NCBI RefSeq assembly: GCF_002878395.1
Contig: NC_061115.1
Span: 56,517,196 to 56,581,195, forward strand
Direction: 5' to 3'
DNA from: Capsicum annuum
Lineage: Eukaryota > Streptophyta > Magnoliopsida > Solanales > Solanaceae
Length of the DNA stretch: 64,000 bases
The notes under the pieces are model-generated. The model worked only from the letters and a program-made list of their open reading frames with translations, ran no database searches and was not told where the DNA came from. This document shows, piece after piece, positions 24,346 to 35,330 of the stretch. The position numbers and the translations under genes are program-made. The first letter of the stretch is position 1, and the number at the start of each line of letters is the position of its first letter.

Positions 24346-26676
24346 AAGTTAAATAAGGAATTTTAGGTTGATTTCTCTATTGGATATACTAGTATATTAT
24401 ACGGGATATTTCATTAGTGGTGCATGATTGTTGCTACACCCTAAGTTTGAACCTTAGATGTTGTGGTGGTGATAAGAATGTTAGCTCAAGGACACTGATG
24501 CTAGATTTGTAGGAATAGATTAACATGCTTGATGGGATATGTGAAAGAGATTAGGTTGATGACTTATGTAATATTGGAGTGGGTAATTATAATTATATAT
24601 GTATATGACGACAAGTGTGGAGCAATGTGTTGTAACATCCCAAGTGTTATGGGGTCCTAAAAAACTAGCTTAAATGAGGCTACATAACCCCTATCTTGAG
24701 CGTAAAACACTTCAAAAAGATTTTGGGTGCGTTGGGGAAGGTTTGGGACCAAAAAAAGAGGTCGTACATCGCGAAAGGGTGTGTTTCTTTGGCTTCGTGC
24801 TGTAAGGTAGCCTGCGAAGGTTCACTACCTCATTTTTACATTAGGATTCACACCGCGGAGCTACTGCTTTGCGTTGAGCATTGCGTCGCAGACCTGGGGT
24901 TTTACCTTGGGCTTTACATCATGAACCCCTCTCCTTTCTATAATGGGACTTTTTTTAGATGTACTTTAAGGTTATTTTAGTTTTTTATGTCCTATAAACA
25001 ATCCTATCTTCATTTACCCCGCTCCTAATCCTTCAAACTTCCTTAGTCAATTGAAAGGGGTTATTTTTCTTCAAAACTCATCTTGAGAGCTTTACAACTA
25101 GAGGTCAAGCTTGAAGACTAAAGAAAGTTAAGATTAATTCCCCTAGGAGGAATGTCATAGCAAGAAGCTAGTACTTTTCCCTATAATAATGTATTAGGGC
25201 GACCCTAGAATTCATGTGTATAGGCATACCCCCTTAGTGTTGAGTGTTGTTTATATAAATTGAGTGAGAGGATAAGTTTACAGGTTTAGGATAGTGACCT
25301 TGAGCTAAGGGGGAGATGTTTAACTAAGTTTAATCTTAAATCTTCTCATGATAGTGATTTTCAAGAAAGAATCATGGTAAATCTACTCTTATTCTAGAAA
25401 ATTTATCATACTTTGATTAAAGAGGGCATTCTACCAATATCTTAATTATTTAAATTGTTCCTATACCTAAGGTTTGAGTTCTCTATGCAAACTATGTCCA
25501 TATTTCGACCCTCTATTTATGATCTAGATGTTTGATATGTGAAGCACTTCGTACCTATTGTATCGTATCTTACATCACATTCCCCACCTTGGGTAGTGTA
25601 GCAAATATAAGTTATCCTCTATTTGTGTTGTCCATTCTAGTGACAACATTCCCACTTATATTCTCACTTCCAGTACTAGAGGGGTAACAGTGGCTCAAAT
25701 GGGTATCATGGTACTATACTATTGGATTATCAGAGGGATTAAATAGTGTCACTTCCCTTTCCTGGTTCTTGTACTTTAGTTCCTTAATTACCCTATTAAT
25801 GTTAGGATAATGGTGATTATAGAAGCATAGTAATTCTTTAGATAAGGGAGTAGATATTTTTGATTGTGAAATTTTTTGTGTGATTACACAAGCTAAGGTT
25901 ATAAATAAAGATGAAAGAGTGAGATAAACTTTCTTTATGTGAAATAGTTAGGATGGGGATATGTGGCAAAAAGCTTTGTGAAAGTGAATGAAGTTGTTAG
26001 GTATTTGGTGAGGAGAACTATAAATTAGGTGTAGTAAAGATAGGGTTGAAGGTTGTGATTGATAGATACACAAACCATAGGGTTATTTGGCTAGTACTCC
26101 TTGATTAAGACATGTAGTTATTTGATTATGGTGATGAGATGGAGTAGTATTCTTTGAGGAATGTAGAGTATAAAGTCCCATATCTTAAGCAAACACCTTT
26201 TAACTCTGGGTTAGACTTCAACATGGAAGCAGTATGTAGTTAGACTTAAGATTTTGTAGTTATGTGTTTTGGGGGGAAGTATAAGACTGAAATAGTGAAG
26301 CATGGTATCTGTATCTTCATTAAAGTTGAGAAGTATTGATATATTTTAGTACTATTTTTATGTGCCGTGAGAATCTTATCTTATGTATTGTATCAATCTT
26401 AATTGGGCTAATGATTTCTGAAAAATTCATACCTCACTTTGGATTAATCATGTTCCATAGACTCATGGCCAGTATCTTGTCTATGCTAAATCTCGTTATC
26501 TCATGATTCGTGCTTACACGATTTACTTAGTGTTGACATAAAGTTCTTTTGATGACTACGTATGTTTGGTTAGGGGGAACTCCTAATGTGAAGTTACATC
26601 CTTTATTCCATACTTTTAGAGATTCGAAAAGTTCTTATCCCTCATTCGAGGACAAATGACTCCTAGGGGGAGATAA
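24346..26676 (+). other. B non-coding interior with a second LTR-like segment
   Basis: About 2.3 kb where RT, RNase H and integrase should be. At 24631 a segment starts TGTAACATCCCAAG and resembles the U3-R part of B-type LTRs (the TTTTACCTTGGGCTTTACAT block near 24900 matches 20860-20890). Its far end cannot be set; similarity fades by about 25150. The rest (25150-26600) shows no recognisable domain. The final stretch, with TTCGAGGACAAATG and AGGGGGAGAT at 26647-26674, is the usual 3' end and polypurine tract of this gypsy group. Confidence 0.6.
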
Positions 26677-28383
26677 TGTAACACCCTGTATTTTTTGGAC
26701 TAGAATTCAAACCCATCCTTCGTACGTGTATAGACCTAAACCCAATGATTTCTATCTAAATATAAGCGTAATGATCAACTATTAGTGTGGGAGCAAGTTT
26801 GGATATTAATTGGAGTCACAATAATATCGTAGCTCAAGGTTCATTTGAGGACTTTCACCTATTGGGTTTTAGTATACGATTTTACTTGGGTCAATTTCTA
26901 CCAACTAGTACTCCTAGAATATAATGAGTTATGTGGCCTACTATATATCAAATTAACTCCCTTTGGGTCCTCTTACCAATGCCTCTGACCATTTGTTAAT
27001 CTGAGTTCAAAATCAAAAGTTATAGGCATTTTAGTGAGTCACTGTCCAGGATACGTAACGGACAGCGCGAGGCAATGTTAGTGCTTTTCTATTGGCTTTG
27101 CGCCACAAATTTGGGTGTTTTCCTTGGGGTTTATGCTGCAAACCTCCCATATTTCATCAATGGGAGCTCATTTTAAAAGTGCATTAAGGTTATTTTGGTC
27201 TTTTTACGTCCTATAACTCATCCAATCTCTATATAACCTATTTCTAAGCATTAAAACTTTTGTATTCTCTCAAAAAGAGTCATTCTTCATTCAAAAACTA
27301 AGGTTGAAAGGCCGTAAGGTTAGGGTGCAAGTTTAGGGCTTCTTTCTTTGCTATTTTCACAGGGTTTCTCTTTAATTAAGGCATTTATCTTTTCCTTAAA
27401 ACTTATTTTGTGAAAAACATGTGTTTAAACTTGTTATCCATGTGATTAATTGTTGGCTTTGAATTTGGGTTGAGGACTTTCGGATTTTAATGGTTGAATT
27501 GCTTTGTTTTGTGTTTTCTATTGATTATTCATGCTTTGAATTGATAGTTTTTAAACTAATTGGGTGCATGTGTATAGGGATTGGAATGGGTGTGGTGGAT
27601 TCTCCTAAATTTATTTGATAAACTTACGTAGGTCGTGTATTCCCCCACCTTTATGGATTTTGATAATTTAATTGGTAAGACCACAACCCAACCTTATGAA
27701 ATTAGCTTTAAACCATTGTATATGCATATTGAAACCAAATTTGAACTATTGCATTACATAAAAGCTAATGAAGTACAAATGGCTTTGAAAGGCCTTTATG
27801 GCCATGACTTGATTTTAATTGGACCATGGGGTCATAAGTTGGTCAATGAAAATGGTATAATGATATTACCTTGCAAGTATAATTGGTATGATGTACCAAT
27901 GATATGTACCTTAATGTATGGTCCTTCGTTTAATGAACTGGATGTGTAAATATTTTAATTGGGCTTAAAATAGGGTTTTGTACCTACTCCGTGAAGGTAG
28001 GTCCGAAGGGACTGATACTAGAAACCCATATTTGTCTGTGTAAGGGTTGGTCTTGAAGACCGTGCGCAAGTGTCACACTTTATATATTTGTATACTGGAT
28101 TGGCATAGGGTCAAGGATTTCCCGACTTTCCTCGATACCCCAGTTCTTACGGCTAACATGCACTGGGACACTTTTAGCAAGGTGAGAGTTGGACCCATAT
28201 ATCCTATGGATATAGATGATGGTTTGATCTACATAGTCCAGGTTAATGTTTTTACGCTTATGCAAAACCTTGTTCCCTATCTCGGCCTATTATATATATA
28301 TATGATTGTGTGCATATGGTTTGGAATGGTTTTGGATTATTGATCATGGCATTATTTTATCCTTCCCTGAGTTACATGCTAGC
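26677..28383 (+). repeat. B 3' LTR, first part
   Basis: Starts TGTAACACCC right after the polypurine tract and matches the B 5' LTR from its first base. It is interrupted by A2 after ATGCTAGC. CTAGC at 28379-28383 is the left target duplication of A2. TATA box at 27230-27236. Confidence 0.88.
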
Positions 28384-29152
28384 TGTGACACCCCAAGTCT
28401 GTACCCTGAATGCTATACGGTGCTTACGACCCTGAAGGACCACAAGCTAACCCATGACTGATATTTGCTGTAAGCATTGAATAATAATACTGAAAATAAT
28501 GCAAAAAATAGGCTAAAATACCATAAGGTTCAAAATCTGAATACTGATAAAGAATATCAACTTTAATAATAATCTGCAAAACTGAATACTGTCTAATAAT
28601 CTAGTCTAGAAAGTCTCTAAATGATTTATCTGAAAGTGGAGTTTATGGGACAAGCCCCCAGCTAACTCTGACTATTGAAATAATAAAGCTACTGAAAATA
28701 CTGATATAAATGCATATCCTCGATAGATGAGGATTCACTACAGAATCTGACACTGCTGGATGAATCTGAATCAGTCTATACACAGTCAGGAACCTGAGCA
28801 TCTAAACCTATGATATGAGACATCATAGTTCAAAGAAAGAGTACGCGTCAGTACGTGGAATGTACTGGTATGCTAGATGAGGCAAGGTTGAAAGCAAGGG
28901 TTCATATGCATGAACAATAACTGACTGAATGATATAGAGTAACTGAGTATAAGGAGAGTTCACTGAAGGTTACTGTCTCCCATCCAAGAAACTGCTCATC
29001 ACTATATCATTTCATAAGTAGAGTTTACTGAAGGTTAAAACATGAGGACCTGAAGCATGAATGGACACTATACAGAACTTGACACTTAAATCAGGCCTGA
29101 GGAATAAAATATCAACCTCATGAATTTATCAAGAGGTCTAAACTGAGGATAT
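28384..29152 (-). repeat. A2 3' LTR, U5-side part
   Basis: From 28384 to about 28940 this matches the right LTR (37303 onwards) closely: TGTACCCTG-ATGCTATA-GGTGCTTACGACC, then ATGCATGAACAATAAC-TACTGA. After about 28945 the two diverge completely. G interrupts at 29153; GATAT at 29148-29152 is its left target duplication. Confidence 0.8.
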
Positions 29153-30654
29153 TGATGTGTGACCAGATGCTAACACATTTGAGGCTTTTAACTGAGAATA
29201 ACTGTAAATTCTTAAGCAACTTTTGTAGTTTTTTATTGTTTTCTCTTTGATATTATAGTAAAAGTCAAGATGCAAGAGAACCAGCAATAATGAAAGTAAA
29301 AGAGATGATTTCTGAGCAAGTAGAGAGGAAAGTATAGATGACGACTTTTCTGATAAGTCAGCAGCCTTGTGATAAGCTATCAGAGTTGCCGACAGCCTTA
29401 GACAAAGAATAAGATTCAGCTGAAAGAAGTAACGACAACCTATGATAAGCCATCAGGCTCATCGTTAAGCTTTTACGGGGAATGGGACTTGAAGTGAAGA
29501 AGCGATGACAATTCTAATAAGTCATCACATGTCTGATAAGTCGTCAGGCTTCATCGTCAGCTGAAGATATGTCTTATTCAAATATGAAGAGGAGTTGATG
29601 ACATTCTTGATAATGCATCAGACTCCTGATAAGCCATCACACACGTCGTCATCTATCCGAGAAAATACTGTGATTTATGATTTTATTTCCATAATTAAGA
29701 TAAAGTATTTAAAGCATATGTTAGGGTTTTCTAATAGAGACGTGGGACATCTTGAACTTATTAAAAAGAAAAAGTCACCTCTATTTGGGGATCAAAACTT
29801 TGAATTCAATTTTCAATTCTTTGATTTAGTTGTGGGATATTTTTCTTGAATTTGGGAAGAGAATCAATTTTTGACTACATCTTTTGTAAGTTTAATCACT
29901 TTGAATTATGAATTTAGTTATTGTTATCGCTTTCTCTTTCGTGTGAAACTAAAACCCACAACTAGGGTTATGGGATCTATGATTACTCTTGTATTGTCTT
30001 AATAGTTGGTTAGGGTTCGAGTGATTGTTGAAACATCATGATAATTCTTTTATATTAATTATTTTCTGTTGGTTGCCAACAATAGATCTCACCTTATGTT
30101 GATTTGCTTGAACTGAGAAATAAACTAAAGGTAGTGAATTATCAATGAGGATTTGGGAAGGTTAAGTTCCCATCTAATGATTAATACTGTAACAAGATTG
30201 ATCAACTTGAGAAAAAATCAGTATGAATAAAATGATTTCCTAAGTTCAAGAGAATTAGGGAGTTCAACATCTAAGTAGTTTAAGAAACACTTAGATGGAC
30301 AAATTTGGTGTTTTCCACAAGTCATGAGAACCCAATACTACAGTTATTATTTAATGGATATTAATAATCATTGTGATCACAACCCTAGTTCCTCTCTATT
30401 ATTGATTTGAACCATTGAAATTTTACTTTTGAGCTCTGAAGCAAGTTAAAACTTTAAGATTTATTTGATCATCAAAAACCCTCATTTTATCTTTTCGTAT
30501 CAATTGTTTGAATTCAACTTATAGCTATAGTTTAAAATTAGCTTAATCTCCACTCACATTGTTCCTCGTGGATTTGACCCCGACTCCGAAGTTGGATAAT
30601 TATATTGACGACGATCGCCTTGCACTTAATTGACGTGTAAGTTGAGCGTTATCA
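29153..30654 (+). repeat. G 5' LTR
   Basis: A 1502-bp LTR matching 33417-34929 end to end with modest divergence. It contains seven copies of a TGATAAGYCRTCA-like word between 29351 and 29639. A TATA-like AGTATTTAAAG follows near 29706. An open frame at 29595-29849 spans the supposed promoter and is not taken as a gene. Confidence 0.9.
29351..29639. repeat. Seven-copy TGATAAG-YCRTCA word array in G U3
   Basis: Copies begin at 29351, 29370, 29443, 29515, 29534, 29608 and 29627. The core TGA-N7-TCA is an imperfect inverted repeat. The other LTR has the matching set between about 33613 and 33905. The position just upstream of a TATA-like element suggests promoter or enhancer sites; that role is inferred. 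Confidence 0.75.
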
Positions 30655-30817
30655 AAATTGTACCGTTGCCGGGGAACAATTTAGCGTATTAAGTTGGTTT
30701 GGAATTTTAGCCTACTTTCTTGAATTCAAACTTGTAAATATTTATTTTTAGTTTTCTTTTATTTCTTGTGTTAGGTAGATTTTTATTTTTGTTTACTTAT
30801 TACTATAACATCTTGGA
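30655..30817 (+). other. G primer-binding site and leader
   Basis: The bases after the LTR read AAATTGTACCGTTGCCGGGG, close to the Tat/Athila-type site TGGCACCGTTGCCGGGG with GC changed to TA. The rest is AT-rich leader. Confidence 0.78.
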
Positions 30818-31857
30818 ATGAACATGAGCTTGGTGGTTGGAAATCTTATCTTGATGATCCATGTCCATATTATGATGGACCGCACTTTTGGCAAGATTGT
30901 AGATATGCTCCCCGGAGAGAAATGTGTGCACCATCTCCATCCTACTAGGAGTATGATTATTCTTTATATGGTGGTCAAGATGGACATTGGAGTGATTTCC
31001 CAAATGCCCCATCCCCCTATTGCGCTAACCCAAATTCTAGTTCTTTTTATAAGTTTGATAGATCTTATAGTCAAGAAAAGGAAGAACGAAGCACCGAGAA
31101 GAGTGGCATTGAAGCTATGTTTCAATGAATGTTGGATCTCTAGAAAGAAATGTATTACATCGTATGTGATATGTGTCAAGACATGAAAAATCCAATCATT
31201 CATGAGGAGATAGATATAGAGGTCAGTCATTCAAAGCATTCTTCTATATTATGTTTAGATGATATCTTGTCTGTAGAATCATATAAAATAATGGAAGAGT
31301 GTAAAGATGAGGAGCAAGAACCCTATATTGATGTTGAGCTTGATGTTGAGCAACCCTCAGTGATTTCCCAACCAACTGGACAACCCATGAGAGATGATGC
31401 CAAGATTGAGGACATAGTTCTAGAGATAAAAGAAGAAACAAAGAAAATCTCTAATAAAGACTCTAGCCCAATTTGAATTGAAGATGTCGAGAAGGTGAAT
31501 AAAAGTGAGTGTGTAGTATATAGTGTAAATTTTGAAGTAGGATTGATTGGGCCTCATTCAAAGAACTTTTATATATTATGTTTAGGTGATATTTTGTCTG
31601 TGGAGTCATTTAGAATAGTAGAAGAGTATGAAGATGGGGAACAAGAATCCTATATTATTGATTTTACATTAGACAGGAAACATAAAAACACACCTCACTT
31701 TAAGGAAAAGGGTTTTACCACACTCAATCCATTACTCAACTTCTTAATTTTTATACCACCCCCCTATGAGCAAGGCAAGAAGATGGACTCTAAGTTGGGG
31801 GTGAAATTCATATCCTCAAGGTGGAGGAAAAAACTGAGTTGGGTCATGTCGCGATAA
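30818..31857 (+). pseudogene. G gag-like reading frame with duplicated acidic module
   Basis: In mixed frames an aromatic-rich N-terminal part (HELGGWKSYLDDPCPYYDG, about 30825-30885) is followed by a Ser/Tyr-rich linker. Two open blocks follow, at 31150-31476 and 31495-31857. Each contains the module ILCLDDILSVESYK-I-EE (or ILCLGDILSVESFR-I-EE) followed by acidic residues. The DNA repeats are 31231-31333 and 31558-31660. No zinc knuckle, protease or RT motif is visible. The aromatic start resembles gag-like proteins of other short solanaceous LTR elements, but I cannot name the family. Stops between blocks show it is disrupted or was never one frame. Confidence 0.55.
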
Positions 31858-31889
31858 TAAATTAGGCGCTGCTTGGGAGGCAACCCAAG
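31848..31889 (+). repeat. Conserved hairpin block in G
   Basis: 31872-31889 reads CTTGGG-AGGCAA-CCCAAG, a perfect 6-bp stem with the loop AGGCAA. It is preceded by GTCGCGA at 31848-31854. The same ordered block occurs in F (minus strand 7713-7673). In both it follows the coding part directly. Confidence 0.78.
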
Positions 31890-33416
31890 GTATTTTGTTG
31901 TTTGTATTCGTATTATGTGATTGACATCAGATCTTCGCACCTATGGTGACACATGTACGTTTCTAATTCTCTTGTTTTGGTTTGATGCATTGGGGACATT
32001 GCATGATTTTAAGTTGAGGGTGGGGTTAATTATGGGTGTTGACGTCCTCTTGGATTTTTGTTGCTGTGCCTCTTTTCCCCGGAGTCTTGTTCCTAGTAGA
32101 GCCGGCATGTTTAAATATATTGTAATTTGTTGGAAAATAGTGTAGTTGACTAGGAGAAATACAAGTACCTTAGGCAGTTAACATATTTTTGTTGATTTTT
32201 GAAAACCTCTCCAATTGTCTGTTTTATAACTTTGTGATATGCATTTATGTGTGACCACTGTGCATCTTGTTATGGCATTAGTACTATTGACATGATAACC
32301 ATTGCTAACCAATTGCATGAACTGAATGGGTAGTAGCTTGTAATGTACCTTTGTTCCATGTGTGTGTGAGATACTACCTAGTTCCAGTTGTGTGTTAAAT
32401 TCAGAACTTGCCCGGTTGGTCTTGCCTTGGTCGTAGGACAGTGGTTAGAAAAGGATCATAGGCCATTGTTGATATTAGTTCACTTTTAGCCTAAATGACC
32501 TTCCATATGTGAATAATATCCCTTGATCCTTATTTTGAGCCTGAATGCCTATTCTTTTTATTATACCTATCACCTTCCCATTTGTATCATAATGAACTTG
32601 TTTTGACCCTGGTCCTCCTTGGACATTATGTACTTTGACTTAGGCAAATATCCTAAGTTAAGGGTGGCTATCATAGGGGTGTGTGATATAAAGTGAGTAT
32701 GAAGAAGGGTAATAAAAAAAATATGGAAGGATGGGTGTGGTAGAAAAAGAATGAGAAAAGAAAAGTTGTGAAAAAAAAATGAATGAATAAAAACTGCACC
32801 CAGCTTGAATGTGCTTTAATCAAGAAAGGGAGAAATAAGGTAAAGGTTGATAAGTGAGACCCCAAAAATAAGGTAGTGCCAAGGAGGCTTAGTTATTTTA
32901 AATATCTTTGTGTATCATACCAGCCCCAAGCCTACATTACAAGCTGAAGAAAGGTCCTACAGTGATCCTAACTTAACTTTCTGAAAGCTTTGGTAATGAA
33001 AATATGGGGAAGCTTATGGTATTTGGCATACATTGAATGAAACTTCTTTCTGAGAGTGAGTGTCTCTTGACCGTTCCCGCATTGACATGATTGAGTTCGC
33101 ATATGAGTGAGGAGGGACCTCTTTGGACCTCTTTGTTGTTAGGGCACACTAGTTACATTGCTAGTTGCTAACTGGTTTGGAGTGTAATCTTGGTACATAC
33201 ATGGTTGTTGTTTCTGAATTGATGCCATATCTTGATTCCTGTGTGTTGCATTGTTGTTCTTCAATAATATGCACAATTATTTTTAAATTAATTGACCTTG
33301 GAGATGGTGAAGATGTTTTGAGCTAAAATGGATGATTGACTGCCAAATGTGCTTTGTATCCTCTTAGTTATGTTTTAGTTGCTTGAGGACAAGCAATTGT
33401 TTTAAGTTAAGGGTGT
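31890..33416 (+). other. G 3' non-coding region
   Basis: About 1.5 kb with no frame that resembles a known domain. It includes a GCATTGGGGACATTGCATG stretch near 31987-32005 and ends TTTAAGTTAAGGGTGT (33400-33416), a weak polypurine-like tract before the LTR. No RT or integrase remains were seen. Confidence 0.7.
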
Positions 33417-34929
33417 TGATGTGTGAGTAGATGCTAACACATTTGAGGCTTTAACTGAGAATAATTGCAAAGTGTTAAGCAAATTTTGTCATTTTTGATC
33501 GTTTTCTCTTTGATATTGCAGTAAAAGTCAAGATGCAAGAGAACCAACAATAATCGAAGTAAAAGAGTTGATTTCTGAGAAAGTAGAGAGGGAAGTATAG
33601 CTGATGACCTATCTGATAAGTTGTCAGCCTTATGATAAGCTATCAGAATTGCCATCAACCTTAGACAGAGAATGGGATTCAGCTGGAAGAAGTAACGACG
33701 ACCTGTGATAAGCCATTAGGCTCGTCATTAGTCTTAGGTAGGGAATGGGACTTGAAGTGAAGAAGCGACGACAATTCTGATAAGTCGCCACATGTCTGAT
33801 AAGTCGTCAGGATTCATAATCAGCAGAAGACAGAACTTGTTCAAATATGAAGAGGAGCTAACGACATTCTTAATAAGGCATCAGACTCCTAATAAGCCGT
33901 CACACATGTCATCATATGTCTTAAAAAATACTGCGATCTGTGATTTTTTTTTCATAATTAGGATGAAGTATTTAAAGCATATGTTAGGCTTTTCTAATAG
34001 AGGGGCGGAACATCTTGAACTTATTCAAAAGGCAAAGACACCTTTTTTTGGGGCTCAAAACTTAGAATTCAATTTTCAATTCTTTGATTTAGTTGTGGGA
34101 TATTCTTCTTGAATTTAGGAAGAGAATCAATTTTTTACTACATCTTTTGTAAGTTTAATCACTTTGAATTATGAATTCAGTTATTGTTATCGCTTTCTCT
34201 TTAGTATGGAACTAAAACCCACAACTAGGGTTGTGGGATCTATGATTACTCCTATATTGTCTTAATAGTTGGTTAGGGTTCGAGTGATTGTGGGAACATC
34301 TTGATAATTCTTTTGTATTAATTATTTTCTGATGGTTGCAAACAATAGATCTTGTCTTATGTTGATTTGCTCGAACTGAGAAATAAACTAGAGGTAGTGA
34401 ATTATCAACGAGGATTTGGGAAGGTTAAGTTCCTATCTAATGATTAATGTTGTAACAAGATTGATCAACTTGCGATAAAATCACTATGAATAGAATGATT
34501 TCCTAAGTTCGAAAGGATTAGGGAGTTCAACATCTAAGTAGGTTGAGAAACACTTAGATAGACTGTCAAAACTAATAATTTGGTGTTTCCCACAAGTCAT
34601 GAGAACCCAATACTATAGTTATTATTTAATGGGGACTAATAATCATAATGATCACAACCCTAGTTCCTCTTTATCATTGATTTGAACTATTGAAATTTTA
34701 GTTTTGAGCTCTGAAGCAAGTTAAAACTTTAAGATTTGTTTGATCATCAAAAACCCTCATTTTATCTTTTCGTATCAATTGTTTGAATTCAACTTATAGC
34801 TATAGTTTAAAATTAGCTTAATCTCCACTCACATTGTTCCTCGTGGATTCGACCCCGACTCCGAAGTTGGATAATTATATTGACGACGATTGCCTTGCAC
34901 TTTATTGACGTGTAAGTTGAGCGTTATCA
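33417..34929 (+). repeat. G 3' LTR
   Basis: A 1513-bp LTR, counterpart of 29153-30654, with the same word array and the same ends. The target duplication GATAT follows at 34930-34934. Confidence 0.9.
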
Positions 34930-34934
34930 GATAT

Positions 34935-35330
34935 ACATGACATAAACTGAATTTAGCTTATCATTAGGAGTGTAGCATTAGTCATGGAAACTGAGCATGT
35001 TGTAAAGCATAACATGAGTACATAAGTCATGAACTGCATGACCTGAGTTTGGAGTTTCTATATTTATAGAACATGATTCATAACACTGAGTAAACTGGAA
35101 CTCCTTATAGTAAGAATAACAAGCGTACATGATTTTTTATAATATGCACGAATATGAGCTATAATCATAGAGCTGACATGTAAGGAATGAGTAGATACCG
35201 TGATAGATGAAGTGCAAAACTTTGCACTGAGGTAAGGATGGGTTGGGAATCATCCTCTCCCACTGCTTTACTACACATGCTGACATTACTACAAAAATCT
35301 GAAAGCCTGGCTTAGTTGCTTGTTGTACCA
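34935..35330 (-). repeat. A2 3' LTR, U3-side part (unlike its partner)
   Basis: This is the continuation of the A2 left LTR after G, up to a polypurine tract that starts at 35331 (minus strand). It ends TTGTACCA on the plus strand. Its sequence shows no clear match to the U3 of the right LTR (about 38000-39746). The border at 35330 is set by the purine tract and is approximate. Confidence 0.55.

Larger units (their letters stand above)
29153..34929 (+). mobile_element. G: short non-autonomous LTR element with gag-like ORF
   Basis: A 5.78-kb plus-strand insertion with LTRs at 29153-30654 and 33417-34929 (both TGATGTGTGA...GCGTTATCA) and a perfect GATAT target duplication (29148-29152, 34930-34934). 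The order is LTR, primer-binding site of the GTACCGTTGCCGGGG type, a gag-like frame with a duplicated acidic module, the GGGAGGCAACCC hairpin, about 1.5 kb of non-coding DNA and LTR. No protease, RT or integrase is recognisable. The primer site and hairpin link it to Tat/Athila-type non-autonomous elements. It is the youngest insertion in its nest. Confidence 0.9.

Noticed and set aside
24696..24980. 94-codon open frame with many Cys and Leu
   Set aside because: It lies within the LTR-like segment of B and corresponds to U3 words of B-type LTRs, not to a protein family.
29351..29639. Repeated TGATAAG words considered as a CRISPR-like array
   Set aside because: Spacing is irregular (about 19 to 74 bp), repeats are short and variable, and both LTRs of an LTR element carry the same set.
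29595..29849. Open frame in the G 5' LTR, with its counterpart at 33792-34112 in the 3' LTR
   Set aside because: It runs through the TATA-like element and the supposed transcription start, has no recognisable domain, and the pair is explained by LTR identity at insertion.
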